From positions 22,442 to 86,441 of the forward strand of contig JAKCPI010009475.1 in NCBI GenBank assembly GCA_023213315.1: a stretch of DNA of 64,000 bases. Direction: 5' to 3'. The position numbers were made by a program, and so were the translations under genes. This DNA is from Euborellia annulipes (Eukaryota > Arthropoda > Insecta > Dermaptera > Anisolabididae). Below, piece by piece: positions 1 through 35,965 of the stretch (positions within the stretch are counted from its first letter, which is position 1; every line of letters starts with the position of its first letter). The notes under the pieces were generated by a model, which was not told the origin of the DNA, did no database searches, and saw only the letters and a program-made list of their open reading frames with translations.

Positions 1-164
1 TTATTTCATTGTTTTTATAAAAGAAAATGAAAATCTTTATTGGAAATTTTCATGGTTCAAACCTTGAAAATTTCCATTAAAAAATATATAATATTTTTTT
101 TAAAAACAATGAAATAATTACAAGTACAAAACGCATGGGTGGGACTTAATATTGTCCCTCACTG
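1..164. mobile_element. Tc1/mariner-type MITE (family M1), left end cut by window
   Basis: The sequence ends in GTCCCTCACTG followed by TA. It matches the complete palindromic copy at 1816-2027, whose left end is CAGTGAGGG. The inner part is the same AT-rich palindrome. No coding sequence. Confidence 0.6.
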
Positions 165-289
165 TACGTCCCGGAAAACCAATTTCCTATCCGAATCATC
201 ATGCCCCCTTGGAACTAGAATTCAAATTCTATATTGCATATTAGGTGAATATTGCATAAAGTTGCATAATTAAAACTTTTTGAATAGCT

Positions 290-361
290 ACTTTTGGTTG
301 GCAAGCACAGAACACAACTTTCGATTACCGTAGGAAAGAGGTGCGATTAGTCACACCAGAT
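290..361. repeat. Degenerate dispersed hairpin repeat (REP-1)
   Basis: Contains GCAAGCACAGAACACAAC, CGATTACCG and GTCACACCAGATTTTT in the same order as the intact hairpins at 20589-20669 and 24679-24759. It is decayed and its body is missing. Confidence 0.5.
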
Positions 362-423
362 TTTTTAAAATTAAATTTAGTTTTTATTGCGAGACCAATT
401 TTTGTTTTTACTCTACACAGTCC

Positions 424-473
424 TAATCACAAGTAGGAAACGCAGGGGTGGGACTTAATATTGTCCCTCACTG
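424..473. repeat. Fragment of M1 MITE (one terminus only)
   Basis: ATCACAAGTAGGAAACGC through GTCCCTCACTG, then TA, equals the right end of the M1 family. The left half is absent. Confidence 0.5.
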
Positions 474-1306
474 TACATACAAGGCCGAGTATACGATAAA
501 AAAGAAAGCTGTAACAAGAACAAATTATACATGAAGGAAGAAGAAATTATAATGAAGGAATTAAATAATACTCATCAAAATTATACCCTGAGCATTCTTT
601 AATGCGTGACAATAACTTAATAATTTATGAGATTTTTTTTTTGTTTTAAAATCAAATGAAGTATAAATTCAATTTCGAATTTTGCTAGTCTATCTGGTAT
701 TAATTAATAGAAAAATCTAGTGAGTCATTCACTATAATATTTTTGTTACAAGTTTCATAATGATATGAAAAAAAAAATTGAAGTAAAATCCGAAGATAAT
801 TTTCAATTTATTATTTCTAGGATATGAAAAATTCAACCAAGAATTTCTTTTTTTATAGCTACTGATATAAGTAACAGAGAACATCATAATAAAAATAATT
901 AAGTATTATTTATTGTTTTTAATAAATATATTCAAATTGTGAACGATTTTTTTTTTAAATGAGATGTATGTGAAGCAATGTTTACTTGATGCAATAGATT
1001 TAAGCACAACATACAAGTTAAATCAAGTGGGATTTAACTTGTGTCATTTCTCTCCCCATCTCTCATCCCATTCATCATCTCTCTATCTACTCATTTCCTT
1101 TTCCTTTTAGAATCCAATTATTCTCTGATTTTGAATTTTAACAGAGAGAGTGGATTTGTTTATTGATTGTAGAATTAAAAAAAAAAAAAAAAAAACGGCT
1201 TCCATTTCCGAAATGAGGCCATTCACACTAAGTTATTTTTCTTTCTACTTTTGGCATCTTTCCACTTAAATTATTTTAACCAAAATTGTTAGAACGCATA
1301 TCAAAA
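474..1306. other. AT-rich stretch with no recognisable feature
   Basis: No exon-like coding stretch or paired termini were seen. It contains poly(A/T) runs and a pyrimidine-rich stretch near 1045-1110. It lies downstream of the SR-protein exons on their strand, so it may be intron of that gene. Confidence 0.4.
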
Positions 1307-1308
1307 TA

Positions 1309-2109
1309 CACTGAGGTGCAAAAAAAGTGGAACACTTTGTTTCTTCTTAAGAAGACCTGTTCTAATCTTAAAGATAGTGTAAATTAAGAAACATTTAATA
1401 TTTAATATGAAATAACTTATACAATTTTAAGTAAATTTAACCTGGCCAAATGGAGATTTTGCCATTGTCGGGCATCCGCCAATATATTTAAAAAAAAAAA
1501 AGTAAATTTAACACACATCCATATCATTTTAATGAATTACAATTTAAATAAAACAAAGTAAAAAATGTCCAATTTTTTTTATCAACGCCAAATTTCTAAA
1601 ATTTTAAAATAATCTTTACATTTCAGTTTTTCTATCTATTTTATTGGAAATTCTTATGAAAAGAAAATTTTAAATTAATATTCGTGATTTGTCCACACAA
1701 ATTGAAAATCGACATTTTTGCCTTTGTATTATTTCAATTGTAATTATTTATTAAAATGATATGGATTTGTGTTAAATTTACTTAGAAATGTATACATTAT
1801 TTCATATTAAATGTACAGTGAGGGTCAATATTAAGTCCCACCCATGCGTTTTCTACTTGTGATTATTTCATTGTTTTTATAAAAGAAAATGAATGAATCT
1901 TTAATGGAAATTTTCAAGGTTTGAACCATGAAAGTTTCCATTAAAAAATATATAATATTTTTTTAAAAACAATGAAATAATCACAAGTAGAAAACGCTTG
2001 GGTGTGACTTAATATTGTCCCTCACTGTACAGTATCATTAAGATGGATTAGATTAGAATAGATCTTTTTTAGAAGAATCAAAGTGTTCCACTTTTCTTGC
2101 ATCACAGTG
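1309..2109. mobile_element. Tc1/mariner-type non-autonomous element with nested MITE
   Basis: About 31-bp terminal inverted repeats: CACTGAGGTGCAAAAA on the left, and TTGCATCACAGTG on the right. Both share AGTGGAACACTTTG. TA dinucleotides flank the element at 1307-1308 and 2110-2111. No transposase ORF. A second TA-flanked MITE (1816-2027) sits inside it. Confidence 0.65.
1816..2027. mobile_element. M1 MITE, complete copy, nested
   Basis: Near-perfect palindrome beginning CAGTGAGGG and ending CCCTCACTG, flanked by TA (1814-1815 and 2028-2029). It lies inside the mariner-type element 1309-2109 and is therefore the younger insertion. Confidence 0.7.
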
Positions 2110-2111
2110 TA

Positions 2112-2709
2112 TATAAAAATCATATAACTAAAAATTAAAAATATTAAACTATTATGAAAAAAGCATTATGAGATGTCTTCATGATTGGCTAATTTTTATT
2201 AGGCATCTCGCCACTTTCTTTTAAAAGAAAAATCAGTTTAGAATGTTACGTTTTATTGAATATTGAAATTACCCACACTCGATGTTGCAACGTGTGAACG
2301 TCATTATATTTACACAATATTCTTAAATTTAGATTTAGTTATTTACAGAATAAAAATTTTTTTTTTTCTATCTATAGAATTTTTAATATATATATATACA
2401 TATATAATTTTAAAAATTTTCAAAGCATAGTAAATGAAATACTAAACTTCCTTTAGAGAATAAATAAAATGCAGTCAGCACAAAAAAAAGAAATATTTTT
2501 TTCAAATAACTCCATCATACAGACGTAGTTAAAAGCGTATAAAGTAACACATTTCTGTTAAAAGGGAAGTACCGGTATGTTAAACAATATTTCCAATCAA
2601 GAAAAAAATCCTTGATTTAAGCAAGAAAGTTAAACCAAAAAGGTAATTTTTTTAGTTATAAGATGTTTAACCTATATATAAATAAATTACTTGTTTAATA
2701 TAAGATTAC
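2112..2709. other. Probable intron of the SR-protein gene
   Basis: AT-rich, with no coding similarity seen on either strand. It begins at the splice donor of SR-protein exon 2 (minus strand). The zinc-knuckle or RS-domain exons expected next were not found anywhere between 1 and 2709, so they probably lie beyond the left edge. Confidence 0.45.
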
Positions 2710-2985
2710 CTTCCGTCTAATCCTCTTACGGCGTCCTCAGCATCCCTTGCATCTTCAAATTCGACAAAAGCAAATCCTGGAGGATTTCTTGCCACCCAAA
2801 CATCACGAATCGGTCCATAATATGAAAATGATTCTTCAAGTTCCTGTCGAGAAGCGGCGGAGCCTGAAATTTTTTTTTTACAAATTATTAATCTTTTATA
2901 TTCAAAATTTTATTTTTAATAAATTTATTAATTTACCTAAATCGCCAACATAGACCTTACGGTCTGAGGCCCTATATCGGGACAT
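2710..2985 (-). CDS. SR-family splicing factor, SRSF3/SRSF7-like (first two coding exons)
   Basis: Partial gene. Coding exon 1 is 2985-2937 and exon 2 is 2863-2710, joined across a GT-AG intron (donor GTAAAT, acceptor TTTCAG). The 67 residues form most of one [11 protein letters not shown] is RNP2, GFAFVEFED is RNP1, and [18 protein letters not shown] is the signature of the SRSF3/SRSF7 (9G8, x16) subgroup, followed by [12 protein letters not shown]. Proteins of this group bind exonic enhancers through the RRM and recruit spliceosome components through an arginine/serine tail, in nuclear speckles. The tail and any zinc knuckle are not in the window. Exon 2 ends after two bases of a codon at a clean donor (GTAATC). 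The start is the only ATG and fits the MSRY opening of the family. SRSF3 and SRSF7 cannot be told apart without the missing part. Confidence 0.85.
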
Positions 2986-3575
2986 CCTAAAATAAAAAAA
3001 GCGTGTGAACAAGCGTGTTTCAGTTAAAAAGGAAGCATGTTAAAAAATTGATACAAACGAAAATATCCAGATATCAATTATATAATGGATAAATAAATAT
3101 GTTATAAAATTAATTCATATATAAATATTATAGAATGAATAATAAATACCTTATAAAATCAAATTGTTAAAAACCGTTATAGCGTCTTATTTCTTTAAAA
3201 AAAAATGGAGAAGACTATTCGATTGACACCGGTTATGTTGCCAAATCTCATAAAAATTAGTTCACCGACTCTTCCGCCAGAGGGCTTTAATTTAGTCAAC
3301 TAAAAACAAAAATTAATTTTATTAATTTTAAAATTTTAAAAATATGAATATAGTATATTGTATAAAAAAAAAATAAAATATTTGTTAATAAATAATAAAG
3401 TATATATGAAATATGGTATTTTTCAATCAAATTCACAGGCTCAGAATTTCTACTTGAGAAGTGTTTTGTTCCTAACTTAATGGCTATACCAATCGTTGTC
3501 AATTTAACAACATCACAGTTCCATAATCGCAGAATTATCTATGAAAAATATTTAAAATGTATGATCTTTGATCCA

Positions 3576-3770
3576 CTTTTCATCATAGTTTGATTTATAT
3601 ATTTAAAGTGAATCCTTATTTATTTTCAATTTTTATCTCTATTTATTTTAATTTAATTTTTTAAATATTAATACTTTTCATCATAGTTTGATTTATATAT
3701 TTAAAGTGAATCCTTATTTATTTTCAATTTTTATCAATTTATTTTAATTTAATTTTTTAAATATTAAAAA
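3576..3770. repeat. Tandem duplication, about 98-bp unit x2
   Basis: CTTTTCATCATAGTTTGA recurs with a period of about 98 bases, with the following AT-rich sequence nearly identical. A shorter duplication of about 34 bases (TTTTTTGTCATTAATTTG) follows at 3890-3955. Confidence 0.7.
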
Positions 3771-3984
3771 ATTATCTCTATAAAATTAGTAAAAGATGTC
3801 ATTTATCAAGCACTAAGGCACTTCAAACGACTATATCAAATATCCGTAACTGATTGGTAATTCAATTAATTTTTTTTTAAACGTATTCTCTTTCTTTTTT
3901 GTCATTAATTTGTAATTCGTTATCTTTCTTTTTTGTCATTAATTTGTAATTCGTTTCTTTTTAAATATTTATCCCAACTTTGTA

Positions 3985-4179
3985 CAGTGAGGGACATTAA
4001 GTCCCACCCATGCGTTTTCTACTTGTGATTATTTCATTGTTTTTATAAAAGAAAATGAAAATCTTTATTGGAAATTTTCTAGGCTTGAACCATGAGTTTC
4101 CATTGAAAAATATATAATATTTTTTTAAAAACAAAGAAATAATCACAAGTAGAAAACGCTTGGGTGGGACTTAATATTG
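3985..4179. mobile_element. M1 MITE, right terminus lost
   Basis: The left end CAGTGAGGG follows TA at 3983-3984. The palindromic body matches 1816-2027. The right end stops at CTTAATATTG without the final CCCTCACTG. Confidence 0.6.
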
Positions 4180-5650
4180 CTACGCCAATGAAAGTGATAC
4201 GTTCGGGAGATGCGAGAATTTTTGCGTTACGAACTAAGCCCCAGCCCTCTCTATGAGAATGGGATGAGAAAAGGACTATATTTATTTATAGTTTATTCCC
4301 TGGAAAAGGATCAAAATCGAACTTCACAGTCACTTAATTTGTAGTTGACTTGACATATGATTCATAATTGATTGTAAATCATTTGGAGAGGCCAGGAGAT
4401 AATAAATAAAATGAAAACATGTACGAAACGGAATTATATTTGCATAAAATTTAAATATAATGGGATTTTGAAAATGCATTTTTTTTAAGAACTAGAGATG
4501 ACAACAGTTGAAACCAGTCTATATTGTATCCAACTTAACACTAGGACGAATTCACTAGATGACAGCCTTTAATAATAAATTAGAGTTTAGGAGTGGAAAA
4601 AGTGAGTTTTCGCTGAAACAGCCGAAATACCAATGAGAGGCTCGTTAGAGTAGCAGGCTAGGATGTCGGTTTCTTCAAAGAAAATCCTGGGCGTCTGGAT
4701 TTTTTTATTAAATAAAAATATATAATGTAAACAAATTAAACAGGAATTGGATTGAAATATTGGATCTCAACACAATAGCCCCCAGGCACTCTACGAGAGG
4801 GAGTTGCTGGGACATCCCGTCCTGTCGAAGGGACGTAAAGAAGGTTCCTTCTCAGTGATGCATTCTTAGAAAGCAGTCGGTGCTGAGGGAATCCCTCTTC
4901 AAACAAGGCCTACCTCCCTAACGTAGAAGAGGTTGGATAAAAGGAACCAGAAATAAGGATTAGTTCACTAGCTAGAAATGAAAGCAGGAGTTCGAGATAG
5001 GAATTAATGTAACTTCACGGATGCAATGACCAGAAACCTGTTGGGTTTGAGGTGTGTGTCTTTGTGAATGGAAGCACCTCGGAAAATAAACGGGGATCCA
5101 GATAGGAATTTCAAATAAATAAATAAATATATATATCAATTTGGGGTGGTGATTAAAATCTCCTAGTCCTCTCTGATAGAGCCACTGCCATTTAGTATCC
5201 GAAGAAGAGAGAGGTTATTAACGAAAAGTTGATAGTTTTCGAGTTATAAGGAAAAACAAAACTGGAGATTTTTTTAATCTTTTTTTTTTTTCAAAGTTGC
5301 TAGAAGAAATTTTATTAGCAGATTTGAATTCAACAACATTCTTTAAAATGTGGGGCAATAGACTTGATTGTCCAAAAAATCTCCTTCCTGAAAAAAATCT
5401 GATCCCCATCCACCAGGATAGGCTACACTGATGTTTTTATAAACTTTTGACCCAAGGTTCTCGTTACAAATTAAGATTAAATATACAAATTAAACACGCT
5501 TTCAAGTTTTATTAATTATAAAATTAACACTAATATCTTCTGATGATGACAAATTAAATATATCTATGACTAGTTAAGTCTGAATCGAGAAATTCATTGA
5601 ATTTTAATATCTTATTCAAATATATTCGATAATTATTAAAAAGGAAAATT
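4180..5650. other. Intergenic stretch, probably old repeat sequence
   Basis: No gene recognised. The stretch ending in an (AAAT)n run at about 5111-5130 looks like the 3' end of a decayed LINE or SINE; a similar GGAATTCAAATAAATAAA end occurs near 26402. This is the 3' side of glucosidase copy A. Confidence 0.35.
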
Positions 5651-5664
5651 AATGGATGATTTAA

Positions 5665-5800
5665 GAGTCAAGAGAGACATGACCGAGCTTGGCCTGTCGG
5701 AGACAACAGCATTGGATAGGGGGGAGTGGAGGGGAAGAATAAGGCCCGCCGACCCCGCACCGCGGGAATAATCAGTGGAGGACAGAAGAAGAAGAAGACG
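5665..5800 (+). mobile_element. 5'-truncated LINE tail with 14-bp target duplication
   Basis: The 136-bp insert is flanked by AATGGATGATTTAA at 5651-5664 and 5801-5814. It reads as the C-terminal tail typical of LINE reverse transcriptases (LGLSETTALDRGEWRGRI, then ADPAPRE and a stop) and ends in a GAA-rich tail. It is GC-richer than its surroundings. It lies about 65 bases downstream of the copy A stop codon, so it is probably in that gene's 3' UTR. Confidence 0.75.
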
Positions 5801-5865
5801 AATGGATGATTTAAAAAATATATAATACCCATTCAATTTTAGTAATTTTCTTACGAGTTTTCTTT

Positions 5866-23320
<17,455 letters not shown>

Positions 23321-23362
23321 GGTTGAAGAGAGATTGTATACAAATAATATAACTCGGGTTTG

Positions 23363-23370
23363 TTTATATA
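23363..23370 (-). promoter_or_regulatory. TATA box of copy A
   Basis: TATATAAA on the minus strand, 43 bases upstream of the ATG. The surrounding 130 bases are homologous to the copy D upstream region (TGATCAGATCACTTGAAATT in D). Confidence 0.6.
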
Positions 23371-23599
23371 GATGGGTGGAAAAATTTTATCACTCTTCTT
23401 AAAGATAAATAAGATAATTTCAAGTGATCTGATCATGTTTAATAGAAATGATATTCTGATAATTTAAGAAAAGTGGAGAAAAACAGCGAAGATAAAATTA
23501 TTTCTATCGACAGAGATATATTAAATAATAATTTCTGTCGACAGAAATAATTAAATCTTCCTGACTTAATAAAAGTGTAGAATGGCTGTTATATATTAA

Positions 23600-23890
23600 T
23601 CGAAAGGAAGGTAGATGTGCAGCCAGGAGAATAAAAAATTATTTAAATTATTTTGGTCGACGTTTCGGGCCCTTCTTCGGGGCCAAAGGTTGTTAAGCAA
23701 TACCCCTACTAATAAGACCTACCAATAAGATCCCTCTTATAATTATGTATAAATATTCTCTATATTAGACGACAACAACTATGTGTATTGCTTAACAACC
23801 TTTGGTCCCGAATAAGGACGCGATTGGTGTCCGAAACGTCGACCAAAAGAATTAAATAATTTTTTATTCCCCAGGCCTACCTTCCTTACT
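23600..23890. repeat. Palindromic element with GACGTTTCGG hairpins
   Basis: GGAAGGTAG and TATTTTGGTCGACGTTTCGG on the left are complemented by CCGAAACGTCGACCAAAA and CTACCTTCC on the right. TTGCTTAACAACCTTTGG marks the inner arm. Likely non-autonomous; no ORF. It lies between copies A and B. Confidence 0.55.
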
Positions 23891-24298
23891 TCCTGACTTT
23901 GGTTTTTTCATTTTTCCTTAAGTTATCACTTATCAGTATATCTTTAATCATTACATGTTAATCAGATTATTTTCAACGGATATGGGATTTTTTTACAAAT
24001 TGGTTATTTAATGATTTATAAGGGAATACATTATTGTTTGTATATATGGCCCGTAGCCAGGATTTTTATCTATATGCTATAATGTTGTTCAATGACATTC
24101 ATTTTAACAAATAAATCATAAGCTATGTCAATACAGTTAATATCATTCGAATGTAAGAAAATTTCGAAAAGCCAAGTTAAAAAAAAGATTTTGGGGTGAA
24201 GGGGACTGAAGCCCCTCGAGCCGCCTCTCCTTGGCTATTTGTATGAATGAAAATTCAACAACCGTCTTGTAAATACATTTGTTATTAATTTTAGCTTA

Positions 24299-24611
24299 GG
24301 CTAATCGCACAACAATTTTGTCCAAGAGCAAAACATTTTGCTCAATGCCAACGCACACCAATTGAGCAAAAAAGTTTTTGGACGTTTTGTCCAAGAGCAA
24401 AACGTTTTGCTCAATGCCAACGCACACCGATTGAGCAAAACGTTCAATGGCAAAACATTTTGTTCAATGATGTCGAATCGTGTTCAATTGTGTTTTCCCC
24501 TCCTCGGTGTGCGTTGACCCATAGAAAAGCATTGAAAAAACAGTTTTAGGCACGATTAGTCAAAAACGTTTTGTCCGAAAACGTTTTTGCTCAATTGGTA
24601 TGCGTTTAGCC
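24299..24611. mobile_element. PIF/Harbinger-type MITE, TSD TTA
   Basis: Termini GGCTAATCGCACAACAATT and AATTGGTATGCGTTTAGCC, flanked by TTA at 24296-24298 and 24612-24614. The interior is built of repeated AGCAAAACGTTTTGCTCAAT-like palindromes. Confidence 0.6.
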
Positions 24612-24678
24612 TTAGGGATGGAAAATAGAGATTTGAGAAAAATATTTTTCCTTAAAAATTAAAATCTAAAATAAAAAA

Positions 24679-25530
24679 TCTGGTGTGACTGGCGCACAGC
24701 ACACAACTTTCTCTTACCTTCGGTAATCGAAAGTTGTGTTCTGTGCTTGTCACACCAGATTTTTCGTGTCGAAATATATTTAGTTCCCGACAGTAAGGAA
24801 CATATGAATTCAGATGTAAAATTTATAAGTATGGGAAAATATTTATATTTTGTTACCATGGCAAGGAAGATTTCAATCCCAAAATGAGAATATACATTTT
24901 AAATAGCATCTAAAAAATAATTGATTTTTGAATTTAAAAAAAAATCATAGCTAAATATTTTTCACCTATTCGTTACGAGTTAGTAACTTGCGCGACTAAC
25001 TGCATATAAGGGGAAGTGAGTTTTATTGGTGCAGGTCGAGGGTCCGGTGGCCTGGTGCAATGGATAGCACGCCTATGCCCCGGAAAGGCGGAGATCCTGG
25101 GTTCGATTCCCGGGGGCCATGGGATGTTTGGCCTCATCAATGAAGAACACTCACATGTCTTGTTAAAAAAAAATCGTTGGAGCAAATTTTGAGAAAATCG
25201 AAAAAAACTGAAAAAGTACATCAGTAAAGTATTAGTAATCTTTGGCCGATTTTGATTAAAAGCTTATTTTTCCGGTCCCGGGGGGTGTTTAACTTAAATA
25301 TAAAATTTCAACCTCGTAGCTCAATTCCTTCATGCTTAAAATTGAACACACACCCACACACCCACCCACCCACCCACAGACAGACCATGTCGCGAAAACC
25401 ACTTTTTTGGATTCAGGGGACCTCAAAACGTGAAGATCCATCAAAATCTCGACATCGAATTTTTGACATGAATCCAATACTTTCTCTCTATATATATATT
25501 ACATATATACATAGGTAAGAGAAAGTAAAA
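24679..25530. repeat. REP-1 dispersed repeat interrupted by a SINE
   Basis: The hairpin 24679-24759 has arms TCTGGTGTGACTGGCGC and its complement, with TTACC-TTC-GGTAA at the tip. The body ends ATACATAGGTAAGAGAAAGT and is the inverted counterpart of 20010-20690. The tRNA-derived SINE at about 24946-25173 breaks the body at an A-rich site. Confidence 0.75.
24946..25173 (+). mobile_element. tRNA-derived SINE
   Basis: The tRNA-like head carries an A-box-like TGGTGCAATGGATAGCAC (near 25050) and a B box GGTTCGATTCC (near 25100). An unrelated region and poly(A) at 25165-25173 follow. TAAAAAAAAATC occurs on both sides. The anticodon arm is too irregular for a functional tRNA. Boundaries are uncertain because of the A runs. 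Confidence 0.65.
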
Positions 25531-27156
25531 AATGAGAGTGCGGCAACATTTTGTGTAAACATCAAAATTTTATGTAAGAAATCTTGCCCTTGGCACAAAG
25601 ATCTCGCCTCTTGGGCTGGGGTTTCCGTTTCTAAACTAGTAATTAATTTAGAAAAAGGTTCGAAAAATTCCTTTGGTTCCGCCCTGGATTTTAAATTTGC
25701 TTTAAATGAAAAAGAGAAAATAAATCGTCTCTCTATATATTATATGTATGACGGTATGCACAAAATATGAATTTAAAATACATTTTTTTTACTGTATGAT
25801 GTTGAAAAACATCATTTTTCCAGTTTTGAAATTTGTTTCACTCATGATGGTATAGTAACCACCAAGTAAGAAATAAATAATATTAAATATGACTAAATAC
25901 TTTCAATGTTGATAAGATAATTTACACATTTATTTTTTACTTTCTCTTATTTTATCTACTAATTATAAAACTAGTTATTTATATAAACTTTGAAGTACTA
26001 TTCAGGAATCCAAAAGAATTCGTTTACTGGAGGAGAGCTCCTTGTCCAAATTTCTTATCAAGGTCCGTTTACACTAAGCAACGAGAGTATTTTGGTTTTG
26101 GTTATTTTCCACAAAAGCGAAAATCCATGCGAAATCTCAAGGTAGCAATAGACAAGAAGATGAAGAATTTTACTCATTTTAGTGGAAAAGAGAGAGGTAG
26201 CAAAGTAGAAGAGAAAAAAAATGTAGTGAAGAGGGAGAAAAGAGTGTGGTGTTTATATACCTTTATTTAAACAATTTTTTTTTTAAATTAAACTATTTTG
26301 TATTATGAATGAAAAGAAAATAAATGCATTCTTGTTTTTTTCTACTAATGTATAAAAAAAAAACATATATATGTATACCAAAGTTCAAATAGGACTAAGG
26401 TCGGAATTCAAATAAATAAATAAAAATATTTTGTATTATAATTTTAATGATTATTAAATTCGGAAAATTATTTGTGGCTTAAGCCCTCAAAAAACCAAAC
26501 TTTTAAAACAATAAGGCTGAATGCACACCAATTGACAAAACGCTCTTGGACAAAACGTTTTGTCTAAAAGCAAAACGTTTTGCTCAATACCAACGCACAC
26601 CGCATTGGCATTTTTTGCTCAATGGAGAACATTTTGTCGAATGCCAAAGCACAACAATTGAGCAAAACGCTCAATGACAAAACATTTTGTTCAATGATGT
26701 CGAAAATAAAAAGGAAAAATACAAAAAGCATTTTTTAAAGGTTTGTCAAATAAAAATGATTAATCTTCACAAGTATCCAATTATTCTGGTAGTTATTTCA
26801 AAGTATATTTTATTAAAATCAGAGGTTATATCTACAAATATAAGAGAATGAAAAAAGTTGATTAAGGTAGGATATAAGAGTGATTATAAATAGAAAAAAT
26901 AGGTATAGATAGTGGAAGATGTATTAAAAGTTAAACATTTTTAGATAATATGAGATGATCTTATCAAGATAAAATAAATCAATGTAGGTTATAAAGATGA
27001 TTTTTATTTTCTAAAAATTGGTGTAATTAGGGAAGGAAATTAATATTTTCCTCAAGTGAAAAATAAATATTCTTATGAAATATGGGTTAGGAATATAACT
27101 GAAAGATATATAAAGGATTTGCTATGTAAAAAACATTTTAGTTATCCATCTCTATC
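25531..27156. other. Intergenic region between copies A and B
   Basis: AT-rich. A fragment of the Harbinger-like family of 24299 lies at 26515-26702 (GGCTGAATGCACACCAATTG, AAAACGTTTTGCTCAATACC). A LINE-like (AAAT)n end is near 26402-26425. No gene seen. Confidence 0.4.
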
Positions 27157-27162
27157 TTTATT
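27157..27162 (-). terminator. Polyadenylation signal of copy B
   Basis: AATAAA on the minus strand, about 180 bases after the stop codon, conserved in copy C at 51329-51334. Confidence 0.6.
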
Positions 27163-27338
27163 ATTAAACGTTTTGGTTTAGAAATAATATAAAAAATTTA
27201 TAAAATTCATCTTTATGTTAAAAAAAGAAGAAAAATTAGAAAACTACTTTATCACAGGAATAATTTTTTTTAAAGTACATGCAAAAATTGACTGAATATA
27301 TTTACAAAAAGGCCTAGAGCGCTTTCTTTTCTTTGTCC

Positions 27339-34523
<7,185 letters not shown>

Positions 34524-34552
34524 CTTGTTACTTCTCTTTTCTTACAACTTAC

Positions 34553-34584
34553 TGAGTGAATCCCAAGTTTATACAATATTTATA
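34553..34584 (-). promoter_or_regulatory. Core promoter of copy B (TATA plus initiator)
   Basis: Minus strand: TATAAAT at 34584-34578 and the initiator TCAGT at 34555-34551. The initiator A (34553) is 31 bases from the TATA start, the classical spacing. It predicts a 5' UTR of about 29 nt. Confidence 0.7.
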
Positions 34585-34875
34585 CTCAATGATTAATCGA
34601 TAAAATCTTTTTTTTAACGAGATAAAAAATATTAAGATTATATCAGCACTTATAATCAATCTGCAAGTTGGTGTCCTCTCATATATATTTTTATTTAATA
34701 TTATGAAATTTAAAAAAAACGACCTTATAGAGGTCTTCAGCCTATCTTAAGTATTATACGATAAATAATTTATTTAAAAATAAGGATATCAAATTTTTTT
34801 TTTATACAAAAATAATATTAGTAAAAAAAATTTAGAACTTGTAATTTTTTTAAACTTTTACCTGTTATTCATAAT

Positions 34876-35156
34876 CAGTGGCGTCATTTGGGGCGAGAGG
34901 GGCAGAGGGGGGGGGGCATTTGCCCCCCCCCCCCAAGGGCTCTGATTTTTATAAAATTTTATATTATTCTAAATAAAATACTCCAAAATACATCTACGAG
35001 TATACAAATTGTACAAAATTAAACAATTAATTAAATTAAAAATGTTTTGGCCAAATTTGAGTACCCGTTTGTAAGTAAATCTTAAGAAAAAAAAATGTTT
35101 GCCCCCCCAAGAAAAAAATTTGCCCCCCCTAAGAAAAAGTTGAAATGACGCCACTG
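34876..35156. mobile_element. hAT-type MITE (CAGTGGCGTCATTT ends)
   Basis: Termini CAGTGGCGTCATTT and AAATGACGCCACTG. Perfect 8-bp duplication TTCATAAT at 34868-34875 and 35157-35164. Long G and C tracts just inside the ends. Same family as 44779-45016. Confidence 0.8.
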
Positions 35157-35577
35157 TTCATAATCAAGTAGATCAAACCGAACGGAACTGAAAAGTGAAT
35201 CTACTTCTAAACGGTTCTATATCCTTATTCAAAAGAAGAATTTTGGCTGTAGATATGGAATTGTTGGAGTCAAGAGAAACCCAGCCAAGGAAAGGATGGG
35301 TAACTAGAATATATTGAACTATGAGTCATTTGCCCTAGTCACCTTAAAACGTTTTGTAAAAAGGAGCACCAAATCCATCCAACCAAGCAAGATCCCTTTT
35401 AATCAAAAAAATTGTTAGCGACCCATTCCTTCTTCCTTTTCCCAACTTAAAATAATATAAAAATAAAGTCAACAAAGAAGGCATAACTAATTTAATTGAC
35501 CGCTCTTACGACCTCACAAATTCAGTATTTGCTTCTTATATATATAAATCTATTCATAGATTTGTAACCAAATATGC

Positions 35578-35670
35578 CCTCGGGTCTTGGTGTTGTGGTT
35601 AGCATGCTGGGCATTTGTACCAAGGGTCAAGGGTTGGCATTCCGTCTCAAGCAACAAAATTTATTTCAAT
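35578..35670 (+). mobile_element. tRNA-derived SINE head
   Basis: TCGGGTCTTGGTGTTGTGGTTAGCATG resembles a tRNA A-box region, shared in pattern with 35965-35890 and 37512-37444 on the minus strand. GGGTTGGCATTCCG stands at the B-box position. Confidence 0.5.
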
Positions 35671-35769
35671 TCAATTGGATTCCAATCAATTAAATAAATA
35701 GGGACGGGGTCTAAATGGTCTCAGATGCCGAAAATGACCTTAAACGAAAAAAAAAACAAATTTATCTTA

Positions 35770-35965
35770 CCCAACGTTTCGGTGATTATACGGGATCTAT
35801 TAGTGAGGAAAAGGGGGTCATTATTTCTAAACATCGTAAATACAATATGGATATAATCGGGTGTTTGACCCAATGCCAATTATCGGACTGCCTGGGATCC
35901 GAACCCGAGGGGGTCGGTCCTTGGTATAGGTCAGTACGCTATCCACTACGCCAAGCCCGAGGACA
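35770..35965 (-). mobile_element. tRNA-derived SINE
   Basis: Minus strand: CTTGGCGTAGTGGATAGCG (A box) and GGGTTCGGATCCC (B box), then a tail containing CACCGAAACGTTGGGTAAG and an A/T-rich end near 35740-35770. No functional tRNA fold. Confidence 0.6.

Noticed and set aside
23600..23890. Hammerhead ribozyme in the GACGTTTCGG palindrome
   Set aside because: The core reads CCGAAGA rather than CTGANGA and the second arm is further degraded, so the catalytic core is not met.
25046..25115. Possible tRNA gene (A and B boxes, cloverleaf-like)
   Set aside because: The anticodon stem encloses an oversized loop and the sequence continues into an unrelated body with poly(A). A SINE head is the better reading.
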